Source of the DNA: Larimichthys crocea
Taxonomy: Eukaryota > Chordata > Actinopteri > Sciaenidae
Assembly: GCF_000972845.2 (NCBI RefSeq)
Contig: NW_020853581.1
Span: 62,001-126,000 of the forward strand
Direction of reading: 5' to 3'
Length of the DNA stretch: 64,000 nucleotides
Of the stretch, positions 40,085 to 59,289 are shown in pieces; position 1 is the first letter of the stretch; every line of letters starts with the position of its first letter. Below the pieces are notes generated by a model. The model ran no database searches, was not told the DNA's origin, and saw only the letters and a list, made by a program, of their open reading frames with translations. Position numbers and translations under genes: made by a program.

Positions 40085-41150
40085 GGCCTAACCACAGACA
40101 ACAACTGCAAATTAGCTTTATCTAGATTTTGTCATCTAAATTGCCTTTCTTCTCTAAAATGTTAGAGAAGATTGTTTATTCCCAGCTCATGGACTTTTTA
40201 AATGAAGAAAAAAATAGTGAGATTTTCCAATCCAGTTTTAAAACATTGCACAGCACAGATTTAGCGCTTTTAAGAGTTTTTAATGATAAGAATAATCTTT
40301 TTAGCTACTGACTCTGGTCACTGTGTTGTCCTGGTACTTTTAGATTTGACTGCAGCATTTGATACAGTCGACCATGAAATCCTGATTGCTCGTTTGGAGC
40401 AGTGGGTGGGCATCAGTGGCACAGCACTGGAATGGTTCAGGTCCTACCTGTCACATCGGACTTTCTGTGTAAGCCTTGATGATTCTGTGTCCTCCACTAC
40501 TCCTCTCTCATGTGGGGTCCCACAGGGCTCTGTGCTTGGCCCTCTTTTATTTTCTCTCTCTTTTATTTATTTACTCTACTCCCACTTGGTTCTATTCTCA
40601 GGAAACATGGCATTTCTTTTCAATGCTATGATAGCCAGATCTATGTCCCTCTCAAAAAGTCTGATTCATACTCTGTTAAACCGCTGCTAAAGTGCTTACA
40701 TGACTTCAGCCAAATTTAAGCTGTGGTGAAGTCCAGCTTTTTTCAGTTTAGGCAGCTGGCAAAAATCAAACCAGTCCTTCAGAGGCAACAGTTTGAGACA
40801 GTAATTCATGCCTTTGTGACCACCTGGCTGGATTACTGTAATGTACTTTATTTGGGGGTTAATGGGTCCTCTATTAGTTGTCTTCAACTGGTACAAAATG
40901 CTGCTGCACCTCTTTTTACTGGCACAAGCATATATGAGCACATTTCGCCTATTTTAGCTTCACTCCACTGGCTGCCTGTCCATTTTAGGATTTTAGGACT
41001 TTCTATTGTCTACTTCATGTTTTTATTGTGTTTCTATTGTGTTATTTACTTATTGTGTTTTATCTTGTCGTGCAGCCCTTTGGAAACCTTGTGTTTGCTA
41101 AAAATCGTGCTATATACGGTAAATACGGTAAATAAAGTGGATTGGATTGG
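40085..41150 (+). mobile_element. LINE fragment, L2/Rex-like non-LTR retrotransposon, decayed
   Basis: Plus-strand frames encode reverse transcriptase blocks: LPFFSKMLEKIVYSQL, then [26 protein letters not shown] and [16 protein letters not shown]-terminal segments follow, including TWLDYCNVLYLG and HWLPVHFRI. The frames are broken, and the YADD-type catalytic block is damaged: the sequence reads [10 protein letters not shown], lacking the usual ADD. A large segment between IYVPLKK and the C-terminal part is missing. The 3' end AATAAAGTGGATTGGATTGG is typical of L2-like elements. The element is dead. Confidence 0.8.
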
Positions 41151-41454
41151 ATATGAATGTTTTTTTTTGGTCAACGTCAACGAAACATATGAGTAATACT
41201 ACTACGATTCTATCAAATACCAATGTATTAAGAGTAAGCTGATTTTATCTGTCTACCATAGATACACTGGTATTTGAGTGTATTTTTTAAATGTATATTA
41301 ATTTGTAATGATTCAATGACCAGTGTTTTTACCTGTGTTTGACGACGCGCAAAAAATGCAAAAGGCCTGGCTCACAACTTTTGGAGTTAACTGCTTACGT
41401 TTGTTTTTTCTTTGGATGCTGCTCAGTGATGCATGCACTCAAAACAGTTCAAAA

Positions 41455-41520
41455 CAGGAGTCATGGTGGGGTTGGAGCCTATCCTACCTGATTTTGGGCG
41501 AGAGTTGGGATTAATAAAAC
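41455..41520 (+). repeat. Short fragment of the 15.4-kb repeat family
   Basis: GGTTGGAGCCTATCCTACCT followed by GGGCGAGAGTTGGG matches the core of the repeat at 15345-15595. Confidence 0.45.
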
Positions 41521-42839
41521 AACATACCAAATCTTAATTTCAGGCGATTGTACGCTAATGAAAACAGTGATATCAAAGATAACACTATAACATAATATAT
41601 TCCATTTTAGCCATATTCCATAAATAATAATCTATTATTTTACACACTGGACCTTTAAATTCACAGTGAAGCTTACAGCTTCAATGCACTGATGTCATTT
41701 TGAACAACAAAGTTTATTGTTAAAATGTAAAATATTTGTTGGATCATGGCAAAGAAATGTATGTTTATTTCTAAATTTGACAATACAATATCAATCGCAT
41801 CAATATGTGAATTCTTTACTCTTTAATATCAGTATCGGCCCCAAAAATCCAGTATCAGTAAGGCTCTGATCTGCCCTTCAATAGAGATTCATGTTTCTGG
41901 GAAAAGATTTTTTTTATTTTTTTTTTTATAAATGAGGTCAAGATAATGAATGCTGGCACAAATAGTAGAGGTAATCACATTAGCAGTCAAAGACCAGCCC
42001 TTGATAAAAAATAAGTCCTGACTCTTCCTGCTGTACATTAAATATATAATATGACATCAAAAAGTTTCTCCTTTCCTCAAATATTCAAGTCCTCTACTTC
42101 CCACTCTCTCCAGTTTGACTCTCTGCACACACAAATGAATAATTATCACATGTACAGTCAAAATTACAATGCAGCAGAGGAAAATTATAATCATCTACTC
42201 TAAATGGCTAATTTCACAATAATGAAGTTGCATTTTGTTATTCTGCTCCCTCATTAACATTGGAAATCTGAATGCTGCCATATCCTGTGCTGTTACTATC
42301 GAGGACGGACGTTTCCACTTTCCACTGACATTTAAATGTTGCATTGACTTCCTGCATCACAGAGAATGAAGTCAGTTTTAGCCTCAGTGTCTGCCAGCAG
42401 GAGCAGGTTCAGTCATTAACATCACTGTAGATGTAAATCTCCCTGTCAGAGGCCAAGATTCTGTTTACAACGCCGGCTGTTGAGCATAGCCGCTTGACCA
42501 CTGAGGTGCAGCGACAATGATTAATCAAGCAGGAATTCAACCTGGCTTTTGGTTCACGGTTCAATGATGCTCACCATCCCATTGATTTATGACTCATAAA
42601 TTATTGTCGTTTTCATTAACCAGCAGAGCGATAAGTCTTGACACAACAACCTGAGCCCGGAGTGAAATTTTAGCTCTACGTCGACTAATAAGATGCTATT
42701 ATTCATATAGATTAAACTGGCAAGGCTTTCAGTAGCACAAAGCGTGGCAATTAAGTAGTGTTAAGGATGACCTGCCTCTTGTTTTCTTCATTGATGTCAC
42801 TCAGAAAGCATTCTTCCAGGGAGGTTGATGGCAGTTTTA

Positions 42840-44190
42840 CTCACACAATAATGCTATAAATAGGGCCAAATGTACTGAGGCAGAGCACTCATCTCCAGCA
42901 TATTTAGTTCTTAATATAATGTGAGCAGTATTTAAAAATAAAACTTCATTATGACAGAAAAACAACAGCTATGCAGGAAGTGTTGAATGGAGAGGCTCAC
43001 AGCATCCTTCTTTGATTTCTGTGCAAGCCTGACGGTTAGCCTCCAGAACAATCAAACATCACATTCACATTGTCGGGGAGAATACAACTCCTGCGATGTC
43101 CCTCTGCAAAATCAAACTGAATGTCGTTAAGAGTAAAACCATCTCCTCTGGGCTAGAATTAACTCAGACAGACAATATGCCCTCATCGCTGTGCACTCTT
43201 CATTTATCGAACATTACAGATTCTCCTTTTTACACTGTTCCAACATCCCTACTTCCCATCGATGGCACACGGGGAACGCAACAATTTAGTCTGAGGTCTA
43301 TTTCAATTTATGACAAAGCGCATCACAGGGAACGAGATGTGAAATGTTTAGACAGTGGTGGCTAGTGGTCTTGGATCTGACAGGGTGACTGAGAAAGTAT
43401 TGAATTAATGATGCCACATTTTAAAACTCATTTTTTACAGATAAACAGTGTGAAATGGTGAAATCCAATTAGAGCAATAAAGGACACTAAGGCAGCATCC
43501 AAGTGTATTAAGCCATCTGCCAGTGAGTTAAGATTGCTGCAGGGCTGCCTAATTGAATTTTATCCTCTGACTGTAAATCTTATGAGTGACCCAAATCAAA
43601 AGAAAGTTTGCCTAAACATGCAATGCAAAACTAACACTCCTTGCAAAGCTGTCATATAATCTGAAGATTATGTGCTGTGGAGCAAGGTGAGAATTCACAC
43701 ATATGCACAAAGCCTGCCAGGACAAGTCTGTAGCAGGCAGAACAGTGTAAATCAGCTTGATTTTTTTTTATGTTTCTCAGAAAGAACATAAATGATGATG
43801 ATGACAAGCAGCCCCTTTGACTTTCTCCTGTGTCACACCCAGAGATGTAGTCACATTTTCATAAATCTCAATCCAGTGAACTGCAAAAAACAATCAGCAA
43901 AAAAAGACCCTATCATCATCCAACCACTTACTTTGCCGGTCACTATGAATTTATTAAATCATGAGTGCATTGAAGGGTGTTTTTGGCTGCCTGCTCTACC
44001 GTTAGAGGCTGTGTTGACTGAATGTTGCATCCTAGAGTGTGTAAGCAGGCAGAGCCTTTGTGCAGCCACTGAAATCCTCCTGATGCGTCTTAGAACAGCC
44101 TCAGTCCAAATTTACATCCAAAAAATACCAGCATAGTTCACTAACACTGATTCCTATGGAGCTTCTACAGGTGCAACAGCCAACAGTCTG
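42840..44190 (+). repeat. Local duplication, unit 1 (longer copy)
   Basis: The edges match 46440-46890 at several places in the same order: CTATAAATAGGGCCAAATGTACTG, GCCTCCAGAACAATCAAACA, ACTATGAATTTATTAAATCA, CTTAGAACAGCCTCAGTCC and TACAGGTGCAACAGCC. Between about 43085 and 43905 this copy holds roughly 820 bp that the other lacks. It is not a recognised transposon and not coding. Confidence 0.7.
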
Positions 44191-44439
44191 CATTAGAGTT
44201 CCCCATCAAGCTCATTTGTATATAAAGGCTTCTTGAGATGGATGCAGTTTAATTTTAAGGCATGGTGGCTCAAAGAGTGAGATCTTCATGAAATGCGCAC
44301 GAAGACCAATTTTAACAGAAAGCACAAGGCAGTCCATTCACGGTAAAACTAAGTTGATGTTAAACCTGAGCATTCAAGGAAATGAGACTACCATGCAGAA
44401 TTAAAAAGCTGCATCCTGACACAGCAGCATAGATATAAT

Positions 44440-44980
44440 TCACCTGTGATCCCCGGAGTCTGTCTGTATCCGTCAGTGTGCCAGGTTGAAAACACACAGC
44501 CTTCGGACTGCTGGACAGAGGAGCCACGACAGCAACAAATGATTACTAGTGAAGAGATGGGAACTGACGCTCGTTAAGCCAGTCAAATGCACAGTTCCCC
44601 CGGAGGATGCTCGCAGGTCATCAGCGTGTCGCGCTCAACTTTAATCGGCACAGTGAGTGAAAGCGCTCCGTCTCCGGCGATCCGCCGCTGCAAGTGCCGC
44701 GCAGCTTCTGATGTCCTTGCTCTACACTGGCACTTTATTTCTCACGGTGACAAAAAAATAAATAATTTAATAAACGAGGGGGGAGAGAAAAAAGCGTTCA
44801 GACCTCACGTTTATCCGAGCGGCCACTAGATGGAGCAGTTTGAAATGACTGAGGAACAACAGGCAGTCAATTAGTGAGCTCAGTGCGTTCACAGGTCGGT
44901 TCAGGAGGTTCACGCACCGCTGTGATTAACGACTTTACTTAATTATCTCGAATTAGGAAGTCGTTTCCGTGACACAATTT
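44440..44980. promoter_or_regulatory. CpG-rich block, candidate vwc2 promoter and non-coding first exon
   Basis: The 44590-44830 part is much denser in CpG than anything nearby (for example TCGCGCTC, CTCCGGCGATCCGCCGC and GTGCCGCGCAGC). The vwc2 coding exon starts at a splice acceptor, so an upstream exon must exist, and this is the best CpG island upstream. Minus-strand donors ACC|GTGAGA near 44750 and AAC|GTGAGG near 44810 would suit. A plus-strand donor ACA|GTGAGT at 44652 also exists, so a plus-strand transcript cannot be excluded. Confidence 0.4.
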
Positions 44981-44999
44981 GGTCACCGGGCAATTTGTT

Positions 45000-46430
45000 G
45001 CCAAATGAGAAAATTCTAAAGCACATTATACAAGGAGGGAATTAAATTGTGGACAAGACACTGCAGTATCTGCATGAAGAATCATGCAGGGCCACAGCAA
45101 GGACTGCCACTGAGGTCATGGGGCCCAGGCAGCACGCCCCCCTTTAACCTTTAACCACAGAAACATCTTAAGTGTCTTTAATATTAGTTAGATTATTCAT
45201 TTTATTTCTTATTGTTCGCCACAGTAAAGGTCTAAAAACCTAATCTACACTACTAACAGCAATAACAAATCACTTGTTATCGATTTATTCTTGTATTTCT
45301 GACATACAATTACATTTAAACATATTGAAACTTAAAATACTGGAATAAGCGTATAACATACTCGTGTGTTGCAAAATGCAGCAATGAAATAAACTATGTG
45401 CATGTAGCTTTTGTGAAGTAGGCCACTCGTATATCATTTGAATGTTGTGTTGCTTTATACATACATGTAATACTATATACTACTAAATATATTTAAGAGG
45501 GGGGTATTGTTACTCTGCAGATTATCTGTAATTAAAAACGGTGACATGCCATTGTTCCGATTCAAAAACCCAAATAGACCAAAAAAATTTGCCAAAAAAA
45601 CAACCATTGCTCCAAAAATACACACTCAGGTATCACCAACTAACTTAATTGACGTAACTAACATACTTATTTTAACCCAAAACATGACCTTTTCTTAATC
45701 TGACCAAGTAGTTTTGATGCCTTGACCTAACAAATACATTTAATAAAGTTAACAATGTTTGTTATTGTTGCCATGATGATGAAAGTCACCCAACCTTTCC
45801 TGCATGTTTGGATAGATGTGTAGCGAATGGACTTTGAAAGGCAGGAGGCTCGAGGCAGAGGTTTCGGTGTAGACCAACCAGGTATTCATTTCACTCACGA
45901 TGACAGCATGGTAACAATAACAGACACATTCACATAAAACACTGCGACCCACAGGTAATATGTGCTCTTGACAGAAGCAGCGGCAGCTCTTGTTGGGAAC
46001 TGGCAGCCTTATGTAGCCTGCCACTGGCCTCAACTGCTCCCACAGTATAGAGGAATCTGCCCCTCACCTGACATCAAAACTTCACAAACACATCAATTAA
46101 AAATACTTCTGCTACTACTGACATCGACCTACTTTATGGTACATAGTGTAAAGGAATCATAGAAACCCTGATCAGCAGATTAAAGAACAAAGTAAAGTTT
46201 GTAGCTTTTATCATTACCATGACCTGATAACGGTGCAGTCGATTACCAAAATCCTTCAAATTCATCCTGTGTGGACCATGAAACGCAACATTAATCAAAA
46301 CTCAATATTAATAACAGCAGAATGAGCTCAACCTCAGCCAGCCACAACATTAAACCTTATTTCATCAGTGAGAATAATTCTACATCATGATACAACTGAT
46401 AATGATTACAGAGACTAGTTGTACGCCTGC
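45000..46430. other. Intergenic, nothing assigned
   Basis: AT-rich sequence between the CpG-rich block and the second duplicate unit. No exon or named repeat was recognised. Confidence 0.4.
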
Positions 46431-46439
46431 TTATGTACT

Positions 46440-46890
46440 TTTATACAATGTTATAAATAGTGCCAAATGTACTGGGTCTTAATCAATGTGAGCATTTAAA
46501 AGAATATTTGCAAATCTGATCTGGCTGGAAAACATCATGGTCACAGTGATGAGTGGTGAGGCTGACAGCATCTTTCTCTTTTTGGTGTCGTGCACTGTGT
46601 AAACCTCACAATGAGCCTCCAAAACAATCAAACCTCACATTGTCTTGGAGACAATCATCATTCAACCACCTACTTTGTTGGAAACTATGAATTTATTAAA
46701 TCACGAGTACACTGAATGATGTTTTGGCTGTGTAGAGGCCGTGTTGACTGAAAGCTGCATCCTGGAGTGTGCAGCCACTGAAAAATCCTTTTGATGCCTC
46801 TTAGAACAGCCTCAGTCCTATTTACATCAAATGTACCAGCACAGTTCGCTCACGCTGATACCTATGCAGCTTTTACAGGTGCAACAGCCT
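46440..46890 (+). repeat. Local duplication, unit 2 (shorter copy)
   Basis: It is colinear with 42840-44190 but lacks its middle part; the junction falls near 46650, where CATTGTCTTGGAGACAATCATC joins ATTCAACCACCTAC. Divergence is clearly visible but the flanking blocks align base for base over 20-40 bp stretches. Confidence 0.7.
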
Positions 46891-46899
46891 TTTGGAGGT

Positions 46900-48750
46900 G
46901 TATACAACCTGAAATCTTTTACATTTGAGATTTACTGACTTATGTAACATTTTAATGCATGACTTTTACTTGTAACAGAGTTGGTTATGTTTTATTTACA
47001 TTGTGGTCTTGCTACTTTTTGTTCTACCATCACTGGTAGAATGTGAACTTCTAAAACTTCACAAAAAGCACCACAACTACTACAAAGCTAGAGACTAAAC
47101 AAAAACATTATATCTAATCTAGTTATACAAGATTTGCTATACCATACATATACCATAACAATCACTATGCTGAAATTGAATATTTACTCTATATATTATA
47201 GAAAGTATCATCAAAGTATTAGGCTTTGTGATAACACCAGTCCATGGGAATACAGTGGTAAACAACTGAAGGGATAGCATCCACAAAGTAAAATACAATT
47301 AGGCACCACATACCATCCCTACAGTCTGTCAGAGTCAGAGTATTGCAGAGATTTTTCATTAGGGATTGAGTGACAGCGCTGCCTACCAATTTTCCACAAA
47401 CTTTCAAGTAGTTATGCACCTAAAAAAAATATTTATTTTCTTATTTACCTCTAAATTGCTTTTTCAGAACTGCATGATGCCAGTAAGCTCCAAAAAATGC
47501 CCCCCTCACTCCCGAGTGTGTCAGGTTGAAAAAGGAAATCATTAATATAGCATTAGAAGCTGGCTGTGAACCCATAACTGCCCTGGGCACACATCAGCAT
47601 ACATGCTGCACTGTTCTCTACTGCTACACCTTCCCCGAGGTTCAAATGTCATCCTTCACTGTCATTACATTTCTGCCCCCATTAACTATTGATTATCTGC
47701 ACTTCAGCATTTCGAGCCCTGCTGTGAAAATGGCCCACATGGCTCACTAGCCATACTCGGATCAGACAGAACTGTAGTGCCCACCTCCTGTTTTTTTACA
47801 CTAAAAAGGGAGGGAGGGGTCAGACTCAGGAGCAGGGGTAAAGAGGGACACAGAGCAACAAGGACTGACTAAACTGTACTGTAACAGCCTATTAACAGTG
47901 TGCTTGAGCGGACGACTGGAGGTTAAGTTGTTCTTTTTTGTGACCTGTGAGAATTTTGCTGCAACATGTTTAGAATATTTACCATGAGGTTATTCCAAGT
48001 TTGCATCTGTTTTTCAGGAGACTGCAGGTGGGAAAGTTTGTGCCCTCTGCTAACAACAAACTACAGTCATAATACCACGGACTAGTTTGTGCAGAGTTGT
48101 ATTTGTACACCTGCCAAAATCTCAAAGTGCCTGTGTGTTTGCAAATTGCTGATGGCCACTGTAACTGCTCTCCATTGTTTTCTATATTTTAGTATCATTG
48201 CTGTTTAATGTTTTACATGTACAGGCTGTGGAGGTAGGAGAAAATATCAGAAGATGGAGAAATATTTGCTTAGTCAATGCATTCTGGGTGTCTGGTCTTT
48301 AATCTTACAAGTAAATCACATACATGTTGATGATTTGCATAGATAAAGTATGAAACTTTAGACGAATATCACATTGTACCATTACGGGTGCTCAAATTCC
48401 TCCCCATGTAAACAGAGTTTAGCAAACTATTTTGTATAGTTTGCATTTTGTATTTTTACAAAATAAATAAATAAATACATTTTGGCACCAGGGGATTTCT
48501 CTCTGAGATGATTTTTCAAACAAAACAGCTTCACTGCTCTCTGAGTTATTAACAGTAATTCCAGCTAAGTGGAATTTTGTTGTCCTGATTTATGTACAAT
48601 TAAAAACTCAAAACACATTTTAGAGTAAATAATGCATAAATCCTCAGAGTGTATGTCTGTATATAGGGGTCAGAGTAATCAGAAAGAATGTCAAGTATTT
48701 TCTATACCAACAGAATTACAAAACAACAACAGCCAATCTGTATTCATAAA
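46900..48750. other. Intergenic, nothing assigned
   Basis: No exon was found on either strand between the duplicate unit and the end of the pcbp4 transcript. A GGGAGGGAGGGG-type purine stretch at 47805-47860 is unremarkable. Confidence 0.4.
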
Positions 48751-48758
48751 AAGTCCCA

Positions 48759-49645
48759 TTTATTTCAAAGTCATTTCATCAACAAATATTACAAATCTGC
48801 ATTGTTTGAGGGTAGACCCACCAGTAACACATGAATAAAACATTTATTACAATAATTGCTCAGCACTGAAGTTGAAGCATTCCATTCATTTAGGTTGAAG
48901 AATAAACAAGAAACAAGCTAACGTACAGAAAGAATAAATGAGTTGGTTACACCATTCCCGCCTTACAGGATTACTGTGCAGAGTGAAATCCACTAGGATC
49001 CACTGGCTTTAGGATAATCCCATCAGAACCGCTACAGTGCAATGCTACTACAGGACACCCAAGCCTTTTAGCACTGATGAGAGCCTATAGTAGAGTGAAG
49101 CAATCCTTGTTAAAAAAATACTTATCACACTGACTTCTAACATTTTATTAACAGCCTGCTGCCAACCAACACCATGTCTTATGATACTAGTTTGCATTAT
49201 CTAACAAAAACTGACTGTAAACTAGTTACACAGATAAAAAAAAGTCAATATTTGCATCGTGGAAAATACCTCTCCTGGAGTAAATCTTCATATAAAGCTC
49301 TGTAACATGAATCCATCTGAAAAAAATCTTTTCCTGGGATAATAATACAAGCCTGAGTTACCTACATTAATTGTTATTCATGTCCTTAAGATAATACTGA
49401 GTTAATATGCACCTCTGCTGCCTGTTTTAATTAATGAGGACATGTTTTGATACTAACCTGTATAGTAGTATCAGTAGAATTCAGTTAGTCAATTTTCTCC
49501 TGATTTATGGAAGTGCTACGCTGGCAAAACTTACACACACTGGTGTAAGCTATTTTTATGCCTGTATTCCCAATTTAAAACAATTTCTCATCATTTAATA
49601 ATGTCTCACCAGTCGGCTTCACAGACTAGACTTGAAAAGCAGACA
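48759..49645 (-). other. pcbp4: Probable pcbp4 3' untranslated region
   Basis: AT-rich non-coding sequence follows the pcbp4 stop. AATAAA signals on the minus strand occur at 48843-48848 and 48759-48764. The extent is inferred. Confidence 0.4.
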
Positions 49646-56114
<6,469 letters not shown>

Positions 56115-56159
56115 TCTGTGTGTTTTGAGCTTTAGAGCAAGCACTCTGCAAAGAGAAAG

Positions 56160-57520
56160 ACATTGTTTCCAACAGTTACTTTATACGAGAGCTCAATATT
56201 TCAGGTGGTTTGGTAGATTATCTGTTAAAATAAAAAGGTAATCTAGAAGATTTAAATATTAAACTGAATTATAATAATTCCCAGACTCTTATTTGTGTTA
56301 AAGGCATCATCACTGTTCATGCTAACTACCCTGTTCTTTTTCTATTTAATACAGTCAAACTGCTGCAGCTGCAGGAAATGTGAAATGCATCATTTCCTGT
56401 GCTCAACAAGATTTTTCTGGGAAAGAGATACCAGACACAGCAAATGTACTGGGTGCAAACTGCATCGTCATTTTTAAATCAGTCTGCAGTAGAGTTAAAA
56501 TTAGATCTTCATTTAAAAAATGGATCATTGCTTCAACTCAAAGTTGGAACAATCATTTTTAGGCCACTGAAATTAGCCAGACTCACTTCTTTAGGATTTA
56601 TCAGCAGACTGGTGTTCTCTCTAAGTTGTTAACCATTCTTGTTTCTCTTCTGATCATTGTGAGCGGGGGGGAGATAAGCATATCACTAGGTGCAATCTTC
56701 ACATGGCACTTTGTCTTTAGTTCCGGCTAAATACAAGTTGTGTGACTCCCTCGGATAAGAAAAGATACAAAGGAAGCCAGTTGTTCTGTGAAGGATCAAG
56801 TGATGTGTGTGTGACTGTCTCTTAATATCACACTGACATCGCACAATGTCGGCTCTGTTCTGGCCGCGTATCCAATCTGTTGTATTTGCAGAACAAATAA
56901 AGAATGTCTCGATGCAGTATAGGAAGGGCAGCTTATTGCCCCATGACATGATAGAGAGGATCCTTTCAGTCTACCAAGGGCCAAGGTCACGTTGTTTGAT
57001 AGATGAGAAATTGTGCACAAAAAGTTCAGATAAAGAACTTGTAACTAACAAACAAAACAATCTGAAAAAAGCATGTTGGCATAATGCAGATGGTAGATTT
57101 ACTGTCTGAGACATTGGTGATAAAGTGAAGGGAAGACAGCGGCAGGCAAGCTACTGGTGAGAGTGCATGAGGTGTAGCCAGTTAATCCAGAGTTGAAGGG
57201 CACGGTCACACATGCAAGAATACAGGCAAGTGACGATTGCCTGCCAAGACGAACGGGGGGAGGGCTCTTTCACCTTTAGTTGAATTGCAACTGGAGACCG
57301 ACAGGAAAGTAGAAGAAAAAGGACGAGATGCAGCAAAAGGCCACAGGCTGGCTACTGCAGTGCTGATTCAACCTTGGTTCACAAGGGTACATGGGGCGCA
57401 CACTTCCTGGGGTGCCCCAACCACATGTACACACCTTTGCTATAGTTTGAAGCTGTGACTTCAATGACTTTTTCGAAGCAATGGCTTTAAACTGTTTGAG
57501 ATATATGCTTTGATTTTCTG
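56160..57520. other. Upstream flank or 5' intron of pcbp4, nothing assigned
   Basis: No exon with convincing splice sites was found. A purine-rich GAGCGGGGGGGAGATAAG stretch occurs near 56661. Confidence 0.4.
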
Positions 57521-57529
57521 GCAAGAGTT

Positions 57530-57930
57530 AGATAATAAGATCAATATCACTCTCATGTCTGCAATGATAAGTATGAAGCTTCAACCAGCAGTCAGTGAGC
57601 TTAGCTTAGTACAGACTGGAAACAGAGGGAAAATTCTATCCTGGCACTGACCAAAGCTAAAAGAATCTATCTACCTCAAAAGCTCACTAATTAACATGTT
57701 ACATTGTATTTGTTTAATCTGTACAAAAGCCAATATGTAAAAACACCTTGTGGGTTTTGTGTTGGACTTTTTTTGGTGGCTCTGACCAGCTGCCAAGCAA
57801 CAAGCAGAAGTTAGTGCTCCCAGCCAACATATAGTCTGGCACATAACCCCCCCAAATACCGCCAACAAATTGTCTAATAAACAAAAAAGATATCATAGTA
57901 AGACGTGAGTTTCAGAGGGCCTGGTGGGTG
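57530..57930 (+). repeat. Dispersed teleost repeat (AGCTTAGCTTAGTACAGACTGG type)
   Basis: The block reads CAGTGAGCTTAGCTTAGTAC, AGCTCACTAATTAACATGTT and GCTCTGACCAGCTGCCAAGC in the known order of a percomorph repeat. It also continues into the AAACGAGAT-like part near 57890. A fragment is at 50830. It encodes no protein. Confidence 0.7.
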
Positions 57931-57934
57931 GATT

Positions 57935-59270
57935 TTGAGCCAGACTCGCAGTTTCCCACTACTACTAGCTCATTATGGTAAATTAAGCTAACCAGCTAAT
58001 CTTAATACAGAACTCTCTGTTCCACAAACAAAAGAAAGACCGAAAACGGCTGTGGGTTTCAGTCAAGCATGCTAACACTAGTGTCAGTATTCATCAGAAG
58101 AAATGTGAAAATATCAGCATGATAACGAGTGGAATGGTTTTCCAGGACACGTTTACAATAAGATATTGTTCTGGCACATTCCAGTGTGGACTTAATCCAA
58201 ACCATATAATGAATAAGTAGAAGGAGTCTTATTGCAAACAACACTCACAACCATTCTTGCCTCTGTGCATTATTATAAAGTTACAATGAATACATCAAAT
58301 AAACAGCAACATCTCTAATCCCATAGGCCGGGATTTGTTTAGTTAATGCTAAGACCCTTTTGACCCATTTCTGTCACCTCTAGCACATCAGCGCCCACTC
58401 AAGACTTCCGAACAAAACATTGGTGCACAGCAGTACCCACAGAGTATACATGATAAAAACAGATAATCTACGGGAACCCAGCTCCCACAGCACTGACAGG
58501 ATGAAGTGTGCTTCAGACAATAATAAGAAAGAAAACAACAAAAAAAACCACAGCATTAATACTTGAGGGAAATGGATAGATAAGTGGATTACTTCAAGGG
58601 TTTCCTTGTAACATCTTTTGTAAATTTGAGGGTGAAACAAAGCAATTTTAGCAATTGTAATGAAAAGATTATTGTATTGTACAAGACTATTACATACAAT
58701 AGTGCTTCAGTTTAAGAACAATAATTCAAACAATGTTCCACACATTTTAAACAATGTGCATTAAATTATTATTCTCATAACATTTCTACTAACCACTTCA
58801 CAATTTTCTACATTATTCTACCACATCTCAGACTAAGCGGCGCCATACAGCATGGTATTGCTCCTTAATGTGATAATTCATTCTAGCCAAACTATGTGTG
58901 AAATTAAGAGGACAACAAAATGCATTTACAGCACAGCAGTGTACAGGAAACCAACCAGTCAAAGTAACTCAGTAATGGGAGTCAGGAGGAGTGCATTAAA
59001 AGAAAGTGCTCTCTTTCGATGCACAGGACTGAAAAGGACGACTGAAGTCCTAAAGTTAAACCAGACAGAAACTTCAACTTTCTGTCTGGCACCACTGCAG
59101 TCTTGAACATTGTTACAAGTAGAAACTAAGCCATGAACAGTCTCACCCAGGCATTTGAGGCTCAGAGGCCTGTGATGCAACAAGAATTATTAGTATAAAG
59201 TACTGACCTTATATAAAAGATACTTCCTCCTCGTCTTTATTTCTGGTATCCTAAATGAACAGCCTTTAAT
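57935..59270. other. Intergenic, nothing assigned
   Basis: No exon, RNA gene or named element was recognised. The sequence is AT-rich. Confidence 0.35.
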
Positions 59271-59289
59271 TTGTTCGTCCTCAGTGTTT

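Noticed and set aside
43792..44136. 114-codon plus-strand frame
   Set aside because: It lies in the duplicated non-coding unit; the second copy does not preserve the frame.
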